DNA of 64,000 nucleotides from Solibacillus ferritrahens (GCF_037027585.1 NZ_JAXCLE010000012.1:1-64000); one strand, 5' to 3'; numbered from the stretch's first letter, positions 8,581 to 16,950 are shown. The notes: generated from the sequence alone by a model not told the origin. Numbers and translations are program-made.

Positions 8581-9090
8581 ATGGATGTACAATTTCCAAT
8601 TGGTAAATTAGCAGTTCCTGAAAATGTGACATTAGATAATATTCAGGAGTGGGCAAAACAAATAGAAACGTATTCAACTCGTATAAATGAAACGGTGGCT
8701 GGATTAAGCACCGAAGAATTAAACAAAACATACCGTGAAGGCGCCTGGACAGTCCGCCAGCTTGTCCACCATATTGCAGACTCACAGTTGAATATGTATC
8801 AACGTTTAAAACTTGCTTTAACAGACGATAATCCTACGGTACCGGCTTTTGATGAAGAAAAGTGGGCAGTTCAGCCGGATACCGAAATTCCTGTTGAAAG
8901 CTCTCTTAAAATGCTGGAGGGGATTAATGAGCGTATTGTAGCTTTAGCGCATCATTTAACAGAAGAGCAATTAGGACGTGTATTCACGCACGAAACAAAT
9001 GGTGAAATTTCTGTAGCGACTAAGGTAGCGAAACTGGCATGGCATGAAGAGCACCATTTAGCTCATATTAAAATCGCATTATCAAAATAA
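8581..9090 (+). CDS. yfiT: YfiT-like DinB-fold metal-dependent protein
   Basis: A 169-residue protein closely matching the Bacillus subtilis YfiT type of DinB-fold protein (putative metal-dependent hydrolase, whose known structure binds a divalent metal by three His). Here the ligands would be H63 or H64 in QLVHHIADS, and H158 and H162 in the last helix (HHLAH). Typical YfiT phrases are present, such as YREGAWTVRQ and PTVPAFDEEKWA. GGTGG lies upstream of the ATG, and a strong terminator follows. The true substrate is not established for the family; bacillithiol or another thiol cofactor has been proposed for related DinB proteins. Confidence 0.92.
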   Translation: MDVQFPIGKLAVPENVTLDNIQEWAKQIETYSTRINETVAGLSTEELNKTYREGAWTVRQLVHHIADSQLNMYQRLKLALTDDNPTVPAFDEEKWAVQPDTEIPVESSLKMLEGINERIVALAHHLTEEQLGRVFTHETNGEISVATKVAKLAWHEEHHLAHIKIALSK

Positions 9091-9103
9091 TAGCTCATTA
9101 CAG

Positions 9104-9138
9104 AATTGGCTTATCTAAACTTGATAAGCCAATTTTTG
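9104..9138 (+). terminator. Terminator of the YfiT-like gene
   Basis: AATTGGCTTATC/GATAAGCCAATT stem with a seven-base loop and a T5 tail. Confidence 0.88.
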
Positions 9139-9179
9139 GTATGATGAGTATTATCTCTAAATAGCTAGGGGGTGTAAAT

Positions 9180-9914
9180 TTGATTTACTACGAACAATAC
9201 GGGGATCCTAATCGTCCGACAATCATACTTTTACATGGGGCAATGGCAGTACATACATTTGCACAGCAATATAATTTATTGAAAGAGTATCATATCGTTT
9301 TACCTCATTTATATGGCGCAGGAAAGTCAGTTGAAATACTTTACGAACCCGAAAAATTATCGCTGGAAATTGTAGAATTGATAAGGGCACTTAAGAAGCC
9401 GAATGTTGGTATTATTGGTCATTCTATTGGCGCTCAGCTTGCGGTCAAATTAGTAAGTGGCAATCCAGAGCTGTTTTCATTTGCTGTGTTTCTTAGCGCG
9501 AATATATCGCCGAATGAAAAGACAATTCAAATGTATTGTAAATTTGCTCCTATAACTGTGAGGCTGCTGCGATCAAATTGGATTGTAAAAATGCAGGGGA
9601 AGTATTGGAATTATTCGAAGGAGCAGGCGAATGATATGGGGGAGTATGCCCAAAAAATTACCGAAGAGAATTACAGAGCGTTTTTCACTGAAACGTTAAA
9701 TATTATCAATCTACCTCACTTTTATAAAGTTTCAGTACCGATGCTTGCGATTTGTGGTGAGCGTGAAAGCAAAGACATAAAAGATTCCCTTAAATTGCTA
9801 GGGGAAAATGAGCATTGTAATGCAGCGACTATTTCAAAAGCAGGTCATGATTTCCCGATGCGTAATGCCGAGAAGTTAAACCCGATTTTAATCGAGTTTA
9901 TTCAAAGGCTATAA
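9180..9914 (+). CDS. Alpha/beta hydrolase
   Basis: A 244-residue serine hydrolase of the alpha/beta fold. The oxyanion strand LLHGAM is followed by the nucleophile elbow G-H-S82-I-G, the acid region near CGERES and the catalytic His223 in KAGHDFPM. A small cap (about residues 125-175) is helical. The start is TTG at 9180, supported by AGGGGGTG eight bases upstream; no ATG is available nearby. It has its own promoter region behind a terminator. The substrate is unknown; it resembles small esterase/thioesterase-like hydrolases of Bacillales. Confidence 0.88.
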   Translation: MIYYEQYGDPNRPTIILLHGAMAVHTFAQQYNLLKEYHIVLPHLYGAGKSVEILYEPEKLSLEIVELIRALKKPNVGIIGHSIGAQLAVKLVSGNPELFSFAVFLSANISPNEKTIQMYCKFAPITVRLLRSNWIVKMQGKYWNYSKEQANDMGEYAQKITEENYRAFFTETLNIINLPHFYKVSVPMLAICGERESKDIKDSLKLLGENEHCNAATISKAGHDFPMRNAEKLNPILIEFIQRL

Positions 9915-10151
9915 ACAATGGTACGGATTACGAGACTAATTGGTGCGGTTGAAGCGAAAGCTACCCATTAAGAATAAGGGAACTGTCTAAAAGAGTACCA
10001 TTAGATTCATACGGATTTACAACGATAAGAAATATACCCGATTTTATGCAATACCACTCCCAACACAGCTCTCAGTTAAAGTTGGCTAAACTATTGCTGG
10101 AACTGACTTTATGAAAGCGTGCATAAAACAACATATACATAATGTTCCAGC
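9915..10151. other. Gene-free interval with possible decayed coding
   Basis: No start plus ribosome binding site is seen. One plus-strand frame stays open for about 47 codons (roughly 9961-10110) with protein-like composition but no start codon, so it may be a gene remnant. No family could be recognised. Confidence 0.35.
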
Positions 10152-10193
10152 AAAAAGCCATAAACGTTAAATTATCAGTGTTTATGGCTTTTT
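10152..10193. terminator. Bidirectional terminator
   Basis: AAAAAGCCATAAAC pairs with GTTTATGGCTTTTT. A/T tracts on both sides let it serve either strand, including the minus-strand genes that end at 10261. Confidence 0.85.
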
Positions 10194-10202
10194 GACGTGT
10201 TC

Positions 10203-10262
10203 TCAAACTTTCAGAACGTTTATTAAGTTTGTTTTGTATTCTTTATAAATCCTTATTGAACT
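10203..10262 (-). repeat. Accessory-gene 3' repeat, copy C
   Basis: On the minus strand it starts at the stop codon of the 10261-10491 gene and reads TAGTTCAATAAGGATTTAT, core GATTTATAAAG (10251-10241), then ATACAAAAC, AATAA and ACGTTC. The same order and spacing occur in copies A and B near 1-2 kb. Confidence 0.7.
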
Positions 10263-10491
10263 AACTTCTCTTTCTCAACAATAAATAGAAAATAAAGCCA
10301 CTAAGAGTAAATATAACCGTACCAACAAAGACCTTTACTAATGAGACACTTATTTGAATATCATCAGTTGTTGCATCTTTTATCTCCATTACTGACCACC
10401 AGTTATCAATTGAAGATTCATATATAGAGAAGTATAGCCATAATAAATAACAAAAGAAAACAAATAAAAAAACACCGAATTTTCTATTCAT
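10261..10491 (-). CDS. Small two-helix membrane protein
   Basis: A 76-residue protein of unknown function. It has two hydrophobic helices, about residues 5-24 (FGVFLFVFFCYLLW) and about 48-71 ending in LLLRKRS, separated by a polar segment with SSIDNWWSVME. The start at 10491 is chosen because GGAGAAAGGG lies just before it; the open frame reaches 10608 but overlaps the upstream gene. It follows the lipoprotein-like gene closely on the same strand, so the two probably form a pair at the membrane. Repeat copy C begins at its stop codon. Confidence 0.65.
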   Translation of the reverse strand: MNRKFGVFLFVFFCYLLWLYFSIYESSIDNWWSVMEIKDATTDDIQISVSLVKVFVGTVIFTLSGFIFYLLLRKRS

Positions 10492-10588
10492 AACATTCCC
10501 TTTCTCCAGACGGTATCCCAATAAGGGGTGCATTTTTTCATTTCTCTTTTTCTTGTAGATATTAATTCTGCATTGTCTTTGTCTCATA

Positions 10589-10863
10589 CTAACTATATAA
10601 AGCATCAAATGTAGGTTGAATTACGCCATTTTCTACAATATCATTTAATACAGTCCTTTTTATTAACTCAATCGAATCTATTGTTACTGATGATTCGCCT
10701 GTCCATTCAAATGGAACAACGAGATGATAAGTTTCTTTTGATATAAGTTCGAATCCAAAATTCCCTATAAGAAATTCACCTGTTTTAGCCTCTTCCTGTT
10801 CACTGCAACCTATTACCGTAAATATTAAGCACAAGAAACTTACACATAATAAAATTTTTTCAT
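10589..10863 (-). pseudogene. Small lipoprotein gene with a -1 frameshift at its start
   Basis: From the TTG at 10834 the frame encodes a lipobox (FTVIGC) and about 70 residues of mature beta-rich protein. Reading further upstream in the same frame gives YEKILLCVSFLC, a textbook signal peptide, but its ATG (10863-10861) is one base out of frame: six A follow the ATG where seven would give MKKILL. So either the gene is frameshifted, the run slips during expression, or the run is misread in the assembly. It lies three bases after the acetyltransferase stop and just before the two-helix protein gene. Function is unknown. Confidence 0.6.
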
Positions 10864-10865
10864 AT

Positions 10866-11300
10866 TTAAAGCTTTTTCGTAAAGCATATTATGCGGTTTG
10901 CTTCGGTAAAGCCTAATTTTAAATGTACATGGAGGCTTGCTGTATTGGACAGTTCACAATCACTCGCAAACTCCGTGCAGCCTTTATCTTTTGACCATTG
11001 TTCACATGCTTGAACCAGACCTTTTGCAAAGCCTTGCTCACGGTAATGTTCAACTACGTATAAACCTTCCAAATATCCAACAGGACTTGAATCTGTTCCT
11101 TCTACATAGTCGTATCGAAGCTGACATTGAGCAAACCCAATCACTTCCTCCTCACTAAAACCCAAAAAGATAGCACTGTTAGGATTCTCAATCGCTTCTT
11201 CCATGTTTTGAATGAATTCCTGTAAATCATTATCTGGCCAAAGTTGTAAAGCAAGTTGTGCTGTCACAGTTGCCTGTTCAATCGAAGCTAATTTAATCAT
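10866..11300 (-). CDS. GNAT acetyltransferase resembling aminoglycoside 6'-N-acetyltransferase
   Basis: A 144-residue GNAT protein. The pattern matches the AAC(6')-I group over its length: LWPD near residue 21, IGFAQCQLRYDYVEG, SSPVGYLEGLYV, the acetyl-CoA loop REQGFAKGL, then GCTEFASD, N-T-A-S, and HLKLGFTEANR. I judge this from memory of AAC(6')-Iy-like sequences, so family membership is likely, while resistance activity is not shown. AGGAGG precedes the ATG. The lipoprotein-like and two-helix genes follow on the same strand. In the chromosome of environmental Bacillales such genes are often intrinsic and weakly expressed. Confidence 0.85.
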   Translation of the reverse strand: MIKLASIEQATVTAQLALQLWPDNDLQEFIQNMEEAIENPNSAIFLGFSEEEVIGFAQCQLRYDYVEGTDSSPVGYLEGLYVVEHYREQGFAKGLVQACEQWSKDKGCTEFASDCELSNTASLHVHLKLGFTEANRIICFTKKL

Positions 11301-11476
11301 AGTATCCTCCTAATTGGAAATATAATAATATAATATCAAAATTTGAGAATCAATTTCTTAAATAGAAAAAATATATTTCTGATAATCTCTCTTAATTTTT
11401 TACTTTCTAATAGATGTTTTGTACTATATATTAGTAGGATAAAATATTTACCGAAATTTAAATTAGGGGGATCTAA

Positions 11477-12022
11477 ATGAGTATTTATAATTATTTGGCA
11501 AGAAAAACGAACGGTGAGATTTTATCGATGGAAACGTATCGAAATCAAGTGATGTTAATTGTCAATACGGCTAGTAATTGTGGTTTTACATATCAATATG
11601 AGGATTTACAAAAATTATTTGAACGATACGGCAATAAAGGTTTTAACGTTCTTTCATTTCCATGCAATCAATTCGGTGAGCAAAACCCCGAAGATGGCGC
11701 AACATCTGCACTGCAATGTAAAACGCAGTTCGGGGTGACTTACCAAGTATTCGATAAAATAGATGTTAATGGCAACAAGACTCATCCTTTATTCAACTAT
11801 TTAAAGCATGAAGTCGATTGTCCTGAATTTGTCCGCGATACAATGCAGCAAAAACATTTGTATGACAGGATTCAGACAAATTACCCTGACTATTTAATCG
11901 GCCGCAATATACGTTGGAATTTCACGAAATTTCTCGTAGACCGTAATGGACGTGTCATTCAAAGATTTGAGCCGGATAGTTCGTTTATAGATATTGAAAA
12001 GGCTATTGAAACGTTGCTATAA
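11477..12022 (+). CDS. gpx: Glutathione peroxidase family, thioredoxin-type
   Basis: A 181-residue peroxidase that reduces hydroperoxides in the cytoplasm. The peroxidatic Cys35 is in NTASNCGFT, the second family block is FPCNQFG (61-67) and the third is the WNFTKF block near residue 155. Cys81 aligns with the resolving cysteine of yeast Gpx3, which points to thioredoxin or bacillithiol-linked recycling, as expected where glutathione is absent. Length is slightly above the usual 160 because of an insert near 115-140 (VDCPEFVRDTMQQKHLYDR). GGGGGA precedes the ATG. A terminator shared with ku follows. Confidence 0.94.
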   Translation: MSIYNYLARKTNGEILSMETYRNQVMLIVNTASNCGFTYQYEDLQKLFERYGNKGFNVLSFPCNQFGEQNPEDGATSALQCKTQFGVTYQVFDKIDVNGNKTHPLFNYLKHEVDCPEFVRDTMQQKHLYDRIQTNYPDYLIGRNIRWNFTKFLVDRNGRVIQRFEPDSSFIDIEKAIETLL

Positions 12023-12049
12023 TCGTCAGCTTTTCAAAAAAAGATACTA

Positions 12050-12087
12050 AAAAGAGCAAACACGCATAATTGCGCATTTGCTCTTTT
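12050..12087. terminator. Bidirectional terminator between gpx and ku
   Basis: AAAAGAGCAAA/TTTGCTCTTTT with an inner ACGCA/TGCGC stem; it serves both convergent genes. Confidence 0.88.
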
Positions 12088-12091
12088 AATT

Positions 12092-12910
12092 TTAAGCGTT
12101 TTTCTTCGTTCGGGTTGTGCGCTTTCTTGGTGCTGGTTTTTTCGTTTTTTCGAGTGATGCTTGAAGGGCAGACATTAAATCTGTCACATTATCAGGAAGT
12201 GGTCGTTTTTCATTGACTGATACGGTACTTCCAGCCTTTTTATCTTCAATTAATTGCATTAGCGCCGTACGGTATTCATCTGTATATTTTGAAGGGTCAA
12301 ACACGGTTGTCAATTGTTCTACTAACATGAGCGCAGTATCGAGCTCTTTTTGAACAACAGTATCCACATCCGGTATATTTGGTACATCGCCGATACTTCT
12401 CACCTCATCAGGGAAATGGATTGTCTCCATAACTAAAGCATCCTTGTAAACCCGGACCACCGCTAATTGTTCTTTGGAACGTATGATGATTTTTGCAACA
12501 CCGATCTTACCGGATTCTTCTAATGTCCTTCTTAGTAATGCGTAAGCTTTTGACCCAGTTGCATCGGGGGAGAGAAAATACGTTTTTTCAAAATAAATGG
12601 GGTCAATTTCTTCTAACTTTACAAAATCTATAATTTCAACTGCTTTATCATCATTTTCTTTACGTAAATTTTCCAATTCTTCGGCATCCAGTATGACAAA
12701 TTTATTTTTGGAGTACTCATAAGCCTTTACGATATCTTCCTCAGTTACTTCTTTCTCACAGCCTTCACATACTTTTTTATAGCTTATTGGCGTATTACAT
12801 TCTTTATGAAGTTGCCTTAGTTTAATATCCTTATTTTCAGTAGCCGCATGAAGTTTCACTGGAATATTGACTAATCCAAAGCTAATACTTCCTTTCCAGA
12901 CAGTATGCAT
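12092..12910 (-). CDS. ku: Ku DNA end-binding protein
   Basis: A 272-residue bacterial Ku that forms a ring on double-strand ends and recruits LigD for non-homologous end joining. The N-terminus MHTVWKGSISFGLVNIPVKL is the family signature. A CxxC pair (CEGC, near residue 48) follows, and the beta-barrel core runs to about residue 200. The tail is lysine/arginine-rich (KKPAPRKRTTRTKK), as is usual for the DNA- and ligase-interacting end. AGGTGA lies upstream of the ATG. It is divergent from ligD with a 96-base spacer, unlike the co-directional pair in B. subtilis. A SigG-like promoter fits upstream, suggesting forespore expression. Confidence 0.97.
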   Translation of the reverse strand: MHTVWKGSISFGLVNIPVKLHAATENKDIKLRQLHKECNTPISYKKVCEGCEKEVTEEDIVKAYEYSKNKFVILDAEELENLRKENDDKAVEIIDFVKLEEIDPIYFEKTYFLSPDATGSKAYALLRRTLEESGKIGVAKIIIRSKEQLAVVRVYKDALVMETIHFPDEVRSIGDVPNIPDVDTVVQKELDTALMLVEQLTTVFDPSKYTDEYRTALMQLIEDKKAGSTVSVNEKRPLPDNVTDLMSALQASLEKTKKPAPRKRTTRTKKNA

Positions 12911-12933
12911 GCATATTTCACCTCATTTTTCCT

Positions 12934-12964
12934 TACTATGGAGCTAAAGATTAATTTTTATGTA
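12934..12964 (-). promoter_or_regulatory. Candidate SigG-type promoter for ku
   Basis: On the minus strand, -10 CATAGTA (12940-12934) and -35 TACATA (12964-12959) are separated by 18 bases. They fit the forespore sigma-G pattern CATnnTA with TGmATA at five of six. The start point would fall just before the AGGTGA site. B. subtilis ku (ykoV) is known to be SigG-dependent. A chance match in AT-rich DNA is possible. Confidence 0.4.
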
Positions 12965-13006
12965 TTGTCTTAGTGAAAAAAACTAAAGATAGTAGAAAAA
13001 CGAAAG

Positions 13007-14854
13007 TTGGTTGGAAATTTGAAACCAATGTTATTAACTGATTCAAATGAAATACCAGTCGGTGATTGGTTATATGAATCGAAGTATGATGGTTACCGTT
13101 GCATTCTATCATGGGATAAAGACATACATTATCCAGTTTTGAAATCAAGAAACGATAATATACTTAATGAAAAATTCCCGGAAATTATAAAGTACTGTGA
13201 GAGTATCTACGACAAGATAGCCCCACATTTACCCCTAATATTGGACGGGGAAGTGGTTTACCTTAAAAATGATTTTCAAAGTGAATTTTCTATTGTACAA
13301 AAGCGGGGAAGAATGAATAATCCCCAAACTATTAATTCCAATGCCGATACTTTTCCTTGTCACTATATTGCTTTTGATATATTGCAATATAAGGGGAAGC
13401 CAAAATTAAATAGCCAGTTGACTACTAGAAAGCAAATGTTGACAAAGTTTTTTGATTCGATAAATCACCCTACAACTGTAAGTTACATTGATGAGAGGCG
13501 ACTGCAGGCAATTGATGCTGTTGAAGATAGTGATTTAATTTGGGAAAGGGTGAAAACGCATAATGGGGAAGGGGTTATTGCCAAGAAAAAAACAAGTAAA
13601 TGGGTTGAAGGAACAAGATCAACAAGCTGGCTAAAAATTAAAAACTGGAAATATGTAGATGTTATCTTAACAAAATTCGATAAATCCAATGGCTTTTTTG
13701 CAGGTGCAATTTATAAAGAGGATAATCTACTGGAAATTGTCTCATTTAAACACGGTCTAAAAGAAGAGGAAAATAAAACACTAACGACTTTTTTTAAGAC
13801 ATATGGCACTTCACTAGGTAATGAAGTTTCGGAAATCCCTCCTTCCATATGTGTTTCAATTGCCTGTATCGATTTTGATGGCAGTAAATTAAGGGAACCA
13901 AGATTTCATTCTTTCCAGCATACTATAAATCCCGACGAATGCAGCTGGAACAATATGCAACGTCAATTAAATCCAATACCTGAAAATGTAGTTGTAACAC
14001 ATCCAGATAAACCGGTCTTTCCGGTAAATGCGATTATTAAAGATGATTATTTACTTTATCTTCAAAAGGTCGCACCGTTTATGATGCCTTTTTTAAAGGA
14101 TCGGTTATTAACAGTTATCCGTTACCCTCATGGCTTACCAGGGGAAAGTTTTTATCAGAAAAACTACCTAGAAAATATACCGGACTATGTAACAACACAT
14201 ATTGCTGAAGAAACGAATTGTGTTATTTGCAATAATATCGAAACGCTTTTATGGCTAGGAAACCAATTAGCTATAGAATTTCACATTCCATTTCAGACGA
14301 TTCATACGGATAAACCTACCGAAATCGTTTTTGATTTGGACCCACCATCCGTGGAGGAATTTCATTTAGCGGTGAATGCTGCATTAAAACTTAAAGCAAT
14401 ACTGGATCATTTTAGTCTGCAATCATTTATTAAAATCTCAGGTGGGAAAGGAATGCAAGTCTATATTCCGCTGCCTTTCAACACTTTTACATATAAAGAA
14501 ACCGGTATTTTTACTGAATTTGTATGTAAATTTTTAGAACAACAGTATCCTAAATGGTTTACAGTAGAGCGACTCAAAAAAAACAGAGAAAATAGATTGT
14601 ATTTAGATTACGTCCAGCATCGGGAAGGGAAGACAATTGTAGCGCCCTATTCTACGCGGGGCAACGCAAATGGATTGGTAGCCGCGCCTTTATACTGGGA
14701 TGAGGTCAACGAACATTTGAAGCCGAAAAAGTTTACCACTATTCATGTCATGGAACGCATTCTTATACTCGGTAATCCATTTAGAGAATTTAAGGAAGCT
14801 GGAGAAAATCAACCTTTCAAAACGGCTTTGGATCAAATGAATGGTCTAGGTTAA
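13007..14854 (+). CDS. ligD: ATP-dependent DNA ligase D (ligase-polymerase)
   Basis: A 615-residue end-joining enzyme in the Bacillus order: an ATP-dependent ligase domain (about 1-310) followed by an archaeo-eukaryotic-primase-type polymerase domain (about 330-615). The adenylated lysine is K26 in ESKYDGYR; other ligase blocks include LDGEVV and GEGVIAKKK. The polymerase shows the catalytic VFDLDPP and SGGKGMQVYIPL motifs. There is no phosphoesterase domain, as in B. subtilis. The start is TTG 13007, with only a weak upstream site; a later TTG at 13019 is also possible. It acts with the divergent ku. A terminator follows the stop. Confidence 0.96.
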   Translation: MVGNLKPMLLTDSNEIPVGDWLYESKYDGYRCILSWDKDIHYPVLKSRNDNILNEKFPEIIKYCESIYDKIAPHLPLILDGEVVYLKNDFQSEFSIVQKRGRMNNPQTINSNADTFPCHYIAFDILQYKGKPKLNSQLTTRKQMLTKFFDSINHPTTVSYIDERRLQAIDAVEDSDLIWERVKTHNGEGVIAKKKTSKWVEGTRSTSWLKIKNWKYVDVILTKFDKSNGFFAGAIYKEDNLLEIVSFKHGLKEEENKTLTTFFKTYGTSLGNEVSEIPPSICVSIACIDFDGSKLREPRFHSFQHTINPDECSWNNMQRQLNPIPENVVVTHPDKPVFPVNAIIKDDYLLYLQKVAPFMMPFLKDRLLTVIRYPHGLPGESFYQKNYLENIPDYVTTHIAEETNCVICNNIETLLWLGNQLAIEFHIPFQTIHTDKPTEIVFDLDPPSVEEFHLAVNAALKLKAILDHFSLQSFIKISGGKGMQVYIPLPFNTFTYKETGIFTEFVCKFLEQQYPKWFTVERLKKNRENRLYLDYVQHREGKTIVAPYSTRGNANGLVAAPLYWDEVNEHLKPKKFTTIHVMERILILGNPFREFKEAGENQPFKTALDQMNGLG

Positions 14855-14860
14855 CAACTA

Positions 14861-14896
14861 TTAAAAGGGGCACTCGGGGGAAGTGACCCTTTTAAA
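14861..14896. terminator. Terminator between ligD and the spore peptide gene
   Basis: TTAAAAGGG-CACT pairs with AGTG-CCCTTTTAA, seven bases after the ligD stop. Confidence 0.75.
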
Positions 14897-14935
14897 TGTT
14901 AGCAACAGATGGTTGGTTTTTATTTATACAAGCTA

Positions 14936-15103
14936 TTAATAGGCGAAAGAAGCGCCGACAATAACTAAAAGAATGAATAGTACAACAATTAGGACGAATG
15001 TTGAACCAGTACCGCCGCCACTATTTCCACCACCACCGCCACCGTATCCGTAGCCGTAGTTGTTATTACCTTGGTATCCTTCTTGGTATCCTTGATATCC
15101 CAT
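14936..15103 (-). CDS. YjcZ-family sporulation membrane peptide
   Basis: A 55-residue peptide with a Gly/Tyr/Gln-rich N-terminal half (MGYQGYQEGYQG, then polyglycine) and one C-terminal transmembrane helix ending in IVGASFAY. This is the pattern of the YjcZ/SscA small spore proteins, which are found in spore integument layers of Bacillus. The start at 15103 has an ideal AAGGAGGTGA site; the longer open frame to 15160 is not supported. It is convergent to ligD. Its exact role is unknown. Together with the SigG-like site at ku it supports a spore-forming host. Confidence 0.85.
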   Translation of the reverse strand: MGYQGYQEGYQGNNNYGYGYGGGGGGNSGGGTGSTFVLIVVLFILLVIVGASFAY

Positions 15104-15194
15104 CAATGTCACCTCCTTCTTCGTTATCCTATTCAACGAAAGAGGAATGATTAGGGGCATTAGAACATAAATATTTAGATTGTGTTATTTATTG

Positions 15195-15223
15195 TTACAA
15201 TTCGCCATTTTTAAAGCTATAAT
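15195..15223 (+). promoter_or_regulatory. Promoter of the thioesterase gene
   Basis: Perfect -10 TATAAT at 15218-15223. A weak -35 TTACAA 17 bases upstream is the best-spaced option. The transcript would begin just before the AGAGGTG site. Confidence 0.55.
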
Positions 15224-15243
15224 ACCTTCTAGAGGTGAAGAGA

Positions 15244-15669
15244 ATGTTTATTTCAGAAACAACAGTAGAAGTGCGTTATGCTGAAACCGATCAGATGGGT
15301 GTTGTGTATCATGCAAATTATCTTGTATGGTGCGAAATAGGGCGTACGCAAATTCTAAAGGATTTAGGGTTTAATTATGCAAAGCTTGAGGAAGATGGCT
15401 ACTTATCGCCAGTTATGGACTTTTCGATTCAGTACAAGGCAGCAATGCGCTATGGACAGACTGCGACAGTACGGACTTGGATCGAGGAGCATACGAAGCT
15501 GCGTACTACATATGGCTATGAAATTTTACATGAAGACGGAACTGTTGCTGTAACGGCAAAGTCTCAGCATATTTTAGTGAAAAAGGAAAATTTCCGCCCA
15601 GTAGCATTAAAAAAGGTAGACCCAGAGTGGGATGCTAAATATGCAGAAGTGGCGAAAATTAAGGGTTAA
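15244..15669 (+). CDS. Acyl-CoA thioesterase, YbgC/4HBT hotdog family
   Basis: A 141-residue hotdog-fold thioesterase that hydrolyses acyl-CoA in the cytoplasm. The family signature is ETDQMGVVYHANYLVW, with the catalytic Asp in TDQMG; the rest follows the 4HBT pattern (SIQYKAAMRYG, ILVKKENFRPVAL). It resembles B. subtilis YneP, whose gene lies near plsY-parE-parC there. ATG 15244 is chosen because the open frame's GTG at 15235 is inside the AGAGGTG ribosome binding site. Preferred acyl chain is unknown. Confidence 0.9.
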   Translation: MFISETTVEVRYAETDQMGVVYHANYLVWCEIGRTQILKDLGFNYAKLEEDGYLSPVMDFSIQYKAAMRYGQTATVRTWIEEHTKLRTTYGYEILHEDGTVAVTAKSQHILVKKENFRPVALKKVDPEWDAKYAEVAKIKG

Positions 15670-15692
15670 TACTTAATTATTTTATACGAACT

Positions 15693-15730
15693 AAAAGGAG
15701 CTTAACTGTACAAACAGTTAGGCTCCTTTA
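15693..15730 (+). terminator. Terminator of the thioesterase gene
   Basis: AAAGGAGC-TTAACTGT pairs with ACAGTTA-GGCTCCTTT around a short loop, followed by AATTTT. Confidence 0.87.
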
Positions 15731-15826
15731 ATTTTCAATTCCAGGTGGTAAAGGTATCTATTATACTGTTTTACTATATATGGATATAATTAGGGCGAGA
15801 CAATAGCAGATTATGGGGGAAGAAGC

Positions 15827-16858
15827 ATGCAATTTTTTAAAAGTCCATTAGGAGTGACAATTTTATTTACACTAGTTGCGCTCGGTTTTCAATTAACAGC
15901 TTTCGCGGAAACATTTCAGACGATTTGGTTATTTAGTTTGCTCGCTATTGCGACATTTTTTATCCATGAACTAGGGCATGCCTTGTTTGCAGTGGCGGCA
16001 GGGTATCAGTTTAACTTTTTAACGGCCGGACCTATTACGATTGAACGTAATAAGATTAGCGCTAATAAAAGCTGGGCGTTTTTCGGTGGCGTCGCAAGTT
16101 GTTTGCCAAAAACAGATGACTTACAAATTATTCGTCGTCAACATCTTTGGTTTGCAGCAGGGGGACCAATTATTTCGCTAATAGTAGGTAGCAGTTCTCT
16201 TATTTTAGGCTATATTCTTAATTTGCAAATTATATTATTGTTCGGAATATTGAATGTAGTTATTTTTCTAGTGACAGCTATTCCATTTAACGGAGGAATG
16301 AAATCAGATGGACGTGTAATACTGGAACTACTATCGGGTAAAGATCAGAATCAGTTCGTTAGCTCGCTTATACTGATGAAAGAAATGATGACACCGGTTC
16401 ACCCGACATCATGGTCAAGCAATTTAGTAGAGCAAGCAAGAACAGTACAACCAAGTGAGGAAAATATTAGTACTAGCTATTTGCTGTTTTACTATGATTT
16501 ATTGAAGCATAATTTTGAAACTGCTTCACAATCCATAACTGAATATAAATCAATCCCAGTGACAAAGAAAAATAAAATGACAATGCAATTCATTACACAT
16601 ATAAAGCAACTGGATTTAGTGATGCAGAGGCATACAGCATTAGAGGAAATGCACGACTTACATAAGATGATGGCGCCAATTGAGCCGATTAGCTATAAGC
16701 GTAGTGAGTGGATGATTGCGAAACTTTCCGGAAATGAAGCTTTGGCATCGACTAAACTAGCAGAACACCGCAAACAAATCGAACAAGGTAAATCACAATT
16801 CGGATTTTTCTATGCGGAAGAAAGACTGACAGATTTAGTTGAGGAAAAGTTAAAGTAA
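15827..16858 (+). CDS. M50-family site-2-type membrane metalloprotease
   Basis: A 343-residue membrane protein with the zinc-binding HELGH motif near residue 47 inside a transmembrane helix and a likely third ligand in the SDGRVILELL stretch near residue 160, which is the M50 arrangement. About five hydrophobic segments cover residues 5-155; the C-terminal half (about 190-343) is soluble and helical. There is no PDZ domain, so it is not a classical RseP/RasP. GGGGGAAG precedes the ATG. It stands alone between terminators. Its substrate is unknown; regulated intramembrane cleavage or peptide processing are the usual roles. Confidence 0.88.
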   Translation: MQFFKSPLGVTILFTLVALGFQLTAFAETFQTIWLFSLLAIATFFIHELGHALFAVAAGYQFNFLTAGPITIERNKISANKSWAFFGGVASCLPKTDDLQIIRRQHLWFAAGGPIISLIVGSSSLILGYILNLQIILLFGILNVVIFLVTAIPFNGGMKSDGRVILELLSGKDQNQFVSSLILMKEMMTPVHPTSWSSNLVEQARTVQPSEENISTSYLLFYYDLLKHNFETASQSITEYKSIPVTKKNKMTMQFITHIKQLDLVMQRHTALEEMHDLHKMMAPIEPISYKRSEWMIAKLSGNEALASTKLAEHRKQIEQGKSQFGFFYAEERLTDLVEEKLK

Positions 16859-16950
16859 TGTCTAGAGATTAATGAAAGCACTGGGCAGGTATTTAAAGAG
16901 GTCAATCCAGCTATAATATCGAAATGTTTATATAATTAACCGGAACGGAG

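Noticed and set aside
11330..11400. Fur or PerR box before the glutathione peroxidase gene
   Set aside because: Only a half-site TGATAAT is visible; a 7-1-7 palindrome could not be formed.
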